Source: Gemmatimonadaceae bacterium
GTDB lineage: Bacteria; Gemmatimonadota; Gemmatimonadetes; Gemmatimonadales; Gemmatimonadaceae
DNA: 6,246 bases
Assembly (NCBI GenBank): GCA_017881545.1
Contig: JADGQU010000152.1
Span: 1 to 6,246 of the forward strand
Direction of reading: 5' to 3'
Shown piece by piece: positions 4,753-6,246 of the stretch; the stretch's first letter is position 1, and every line of letters starts with the position of its first letter. Under the pieces are notes generated by a model, which had not been told where the DNA came from, searched no databases, and worked only from the letters and a program-made list of their open reading frames with translations. Position numbers and translations under genes: made by a program.

Positions 4753-6246
4753 TCAGCGATGGGGATTCAACCACAACGCCCAGGGCAGGGTCACCGCGGG
4801 GGCCACAGCGTGTCGCAACGCCTGCACATATTCGGAGATACGCCGGAACTGACTCTCGCCGTCCAGTCCCGCTTCGGCGATCACCGCGCGCGCCGAACCG
4901 CTTCCCGGATAGCGACCACGCATGAAGGGATGCATGGTCATGGTTCGCCCGAGATCGGAACGAATCCATCGATAGGTGGTTGGAAGGGTGAATCCGGTGA
5001 TGGCCATGGCCCGCGCGGCACTCGACTCGGGGAAAATCGATGATCGCTCCTCGGGTGTCAACGAGTCGAAGAGCTCCACGCTGGCCACGTAGAAGACGTC
5101 GAGATCGATCCCCGCTGCATCGAGGAGCGGAAGGGCCTCGGTCAGGAATGTGTACGTAACCCCCGACTCCTGCAGGACGATGGTTCCGTCGGGTTGCCCG
5201 CTCGCGGATCGCAGTTTGTAAAGACCCTGCACCGCATCGCTTGCCGGAGCCAGTCGCAGCGCCTGGCGGTCGAGGACAGTTTGTGTCGGGCGCGTCACGA
5301 ACGGCGCGATCACCGAGGGCCGGCGCATCATCGCTGCTGTGAAAAGCGGCCAGATCTCCGCCGCGTCCCACGGCGTCAGCGTGATCAGGGCTCCGTTGGG
5401 GAAATTCTCCTGCAGAAGCTGCAGCGGCTGCGGGTCGGCGTGCGTCGGGCCATCCTCGCCGGTTGCCAATCCGGCATGAGCGCAAATCAGGATCATTGGT
5501 CGCGCTGCTTCTCCGCTCCTCTCGTGACGCGCTTGATTGCCGATGGCGTGAAGTCTGGAGGCGATGTGGCCGAGTGGGGCCAGGAATGCGGCGTACGACG
5601 AGCCGACGCCGATGTGCATGCCGAACGACGAGACGCCCGACATCACTCCGGCGATGGCATCCTCGCAGATCCCGCCGACGGAGAGGGTTCGCGAGTCGCG
5701 ATTGCTCTTGGTGTGGAAGAACCCTTTGTCGAAGTCGTTAGTTGCCTCCGTCACGCTTGTCGATCCGAGGAGATCGGCAGCGGCGATGAGAAACGCACCT
5801 CCGCTGAAGCGATTGAGGTAGCCGATTGCCTTCGCCAGCTGACTGCGCAGTGTGGTCTGTTGTCCCGGCGCCAGCATCAGCTCGGGAGGCACGCCGCTCT
5901 GCGAGGCCAGGCCGAAGACGTCGCTCAACACGGGCGCAAACGGGCGCGCTTTTCTCTTCGCGCTCTCGAGCCGCTGGCGGGAGGCGATGATTCGCCCAGC
6001 CAATGTCTCGACCATATCGGTCTGCCCTTCCAGCCAGTGACGCACGCCGGTCAGGGCCTGCCAGTAGCACTGCTCGACCATCGTGGCATTCGTCCCGCCA
6101 TCGCAAAGCGTCTGGTCGACAGCACAATGTGGCACGTCACCGGTGGGAAGCGGAAGCGCGCTGTAAAAGCCAGGGGAACAGAGCTTGTGACCCGCGCCGT
6201 GCGACGAGCGTCCTTCGATGCCGTAGCGCCATCCCTTGGTGGTGCG
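4753..6246 (-). CDS. Transketolase family protein, divergent (5' end outside window)
   Basis: The frame is open from the right edge, giving 497 residues to a TGA at 4753-4755. The true start is outside the window; the GTG at 6135 is not the start, because family-like sequence continues above it. Residues 2-22 (KGWRYGIEGRSSHGAGHKL region) look like the end of the ThDP-binding PP domain, whose GDG motif must lie upstream. A linker of about 120 residues follows. The PYR domain begins near residue 150 with AAADLLGS (155-162, compare GGSADLTPSN), then GGICEDAIAG, whose Glu195 matches the cofactor-activating Glu. HAGLATGEDGPTH (257-269) keeps the residues equivalent to yeast His469, Asp477 and His481. 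A C-terminal domain (about 350-480) includes VASVELFDSLTPEER. The usual reaction is transfer of two-carbon ketol units between sugar phosphates. The long linker and the TRPTQ in place of the usual SRQ suggest a side branch, so the donor or acceptor may differ. It converges on the ligase-lyase operon and is not co-transcribed with it. Confidence 0.88.
   Translation of the reverse strand, partial: RTTKGWRYGIEGRSSHGAGHKLCSPGFYSALPLPTGDVPHCAVDQTLCDGGTNATMVEQCYWQALTGVRHWLEGQTDMVETLAGRIIASRQRLESAKRKARPFAPVLSDVFGLASQSGVPPELMLAPGQQTTLRSQLAKAIGYLNRFSGGAFLIAAADLLGSTSVTEATNDFDKGFFHTKSNRDSRTLSVGGICEDAIAGVMSGVSSFGMHIGVGSSYAAFLAPLGHIASRLHAIGNQARHERSGEAARPMILICAHAGLATGEDGPTHADPQPLQLLQENFPNGALITLTPWDAAEIWPLFTAAMMRRPSVIAPFVTRPTQTVLDRQALRLAPASDAVQGLYKLRSASGQPDGTIVLQESGVTYTFLTEALPLLDAAGIDLDVFYVASVELFDSLTPEERSSIFPESSAARAMAITGFTLPTTYRWIRSDLGRTMTMHPFMRGRYPGSGSARAVIAEAGLDGESQFRRISEYVQALRHAVAPAVTLPWALWLNPHR

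Noticed and set aside
4442..5485. A 347-codon minus-strand open frame spanning the hairpin and part of the transketolase gene
   Set aside because: It is out of frame with the clear transketolase sequence, reads through the heptamer repeat as low-complexity peptide, and extends antisense into the lyase gene.

Overview
The window (about 60% GC by eye) looks like chromosomal DNA of a high-GC, soil-type bacterium. Exported proteins with Sec signal peptides, an FG-GAP/VCBS-type protein and the intergenic style would suit Acidobacteriota or a related phylum, but nothing here fixes the taxon. I see no rRNA, tRNA, CRISPR array or transposase.

Layout. Positions 1-552 (minus) hold the N-terminal part of an exported protein with a galactose-binding-like (CBM-type) fold; it runs off the left edge. 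Positions 623-907 (minus) hold a short exported protein that appears to be the truncated, degenerate start of an FG-GAP/VCBS repeat protein. A 314-bp divergent intergenic region follows (908-1221), with one dyad and some short repeats. Positions 1222-4610 (plus) form the metabolic core: a long-chain acyl-CoA synthetase (1222-2925) overlapping by ATGA with a thiamine-diphosphate (ThDP) enzyme of the ILVBL/2-hydroxyacyl-CoA lyase type (2922-4610). Downstream, a 30-bp-stem hairpin built of GAAACCA heptamers (4623-4690) separates this operon from a convergent, 5'-incomplete transketolase-family gene (4753-6246, minus).

How the genes may work together. The ligase would activate a fatty acid, or 2-hydroxy fatty acid, to its CoA thioester. 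The lyase would split the C1-C2 bond of a 2-hydroxyacyl-CoA, giving an aldehyde one carbon shorter plus formyl-CoA. That is the chemistry of peroxisomal and ER alpha-oxidation in animals, here packed into a translationally coupled bacterial gene pair. This is the most interesting feature of the window. The 2-hydroxylase, aldehyde dehydrogenase and formyl-CoA hydrolase that would complete the route are not in view. The transketolase also uses ThDP but is transcribed towards the operon, so it is probably not functionally tied to it.
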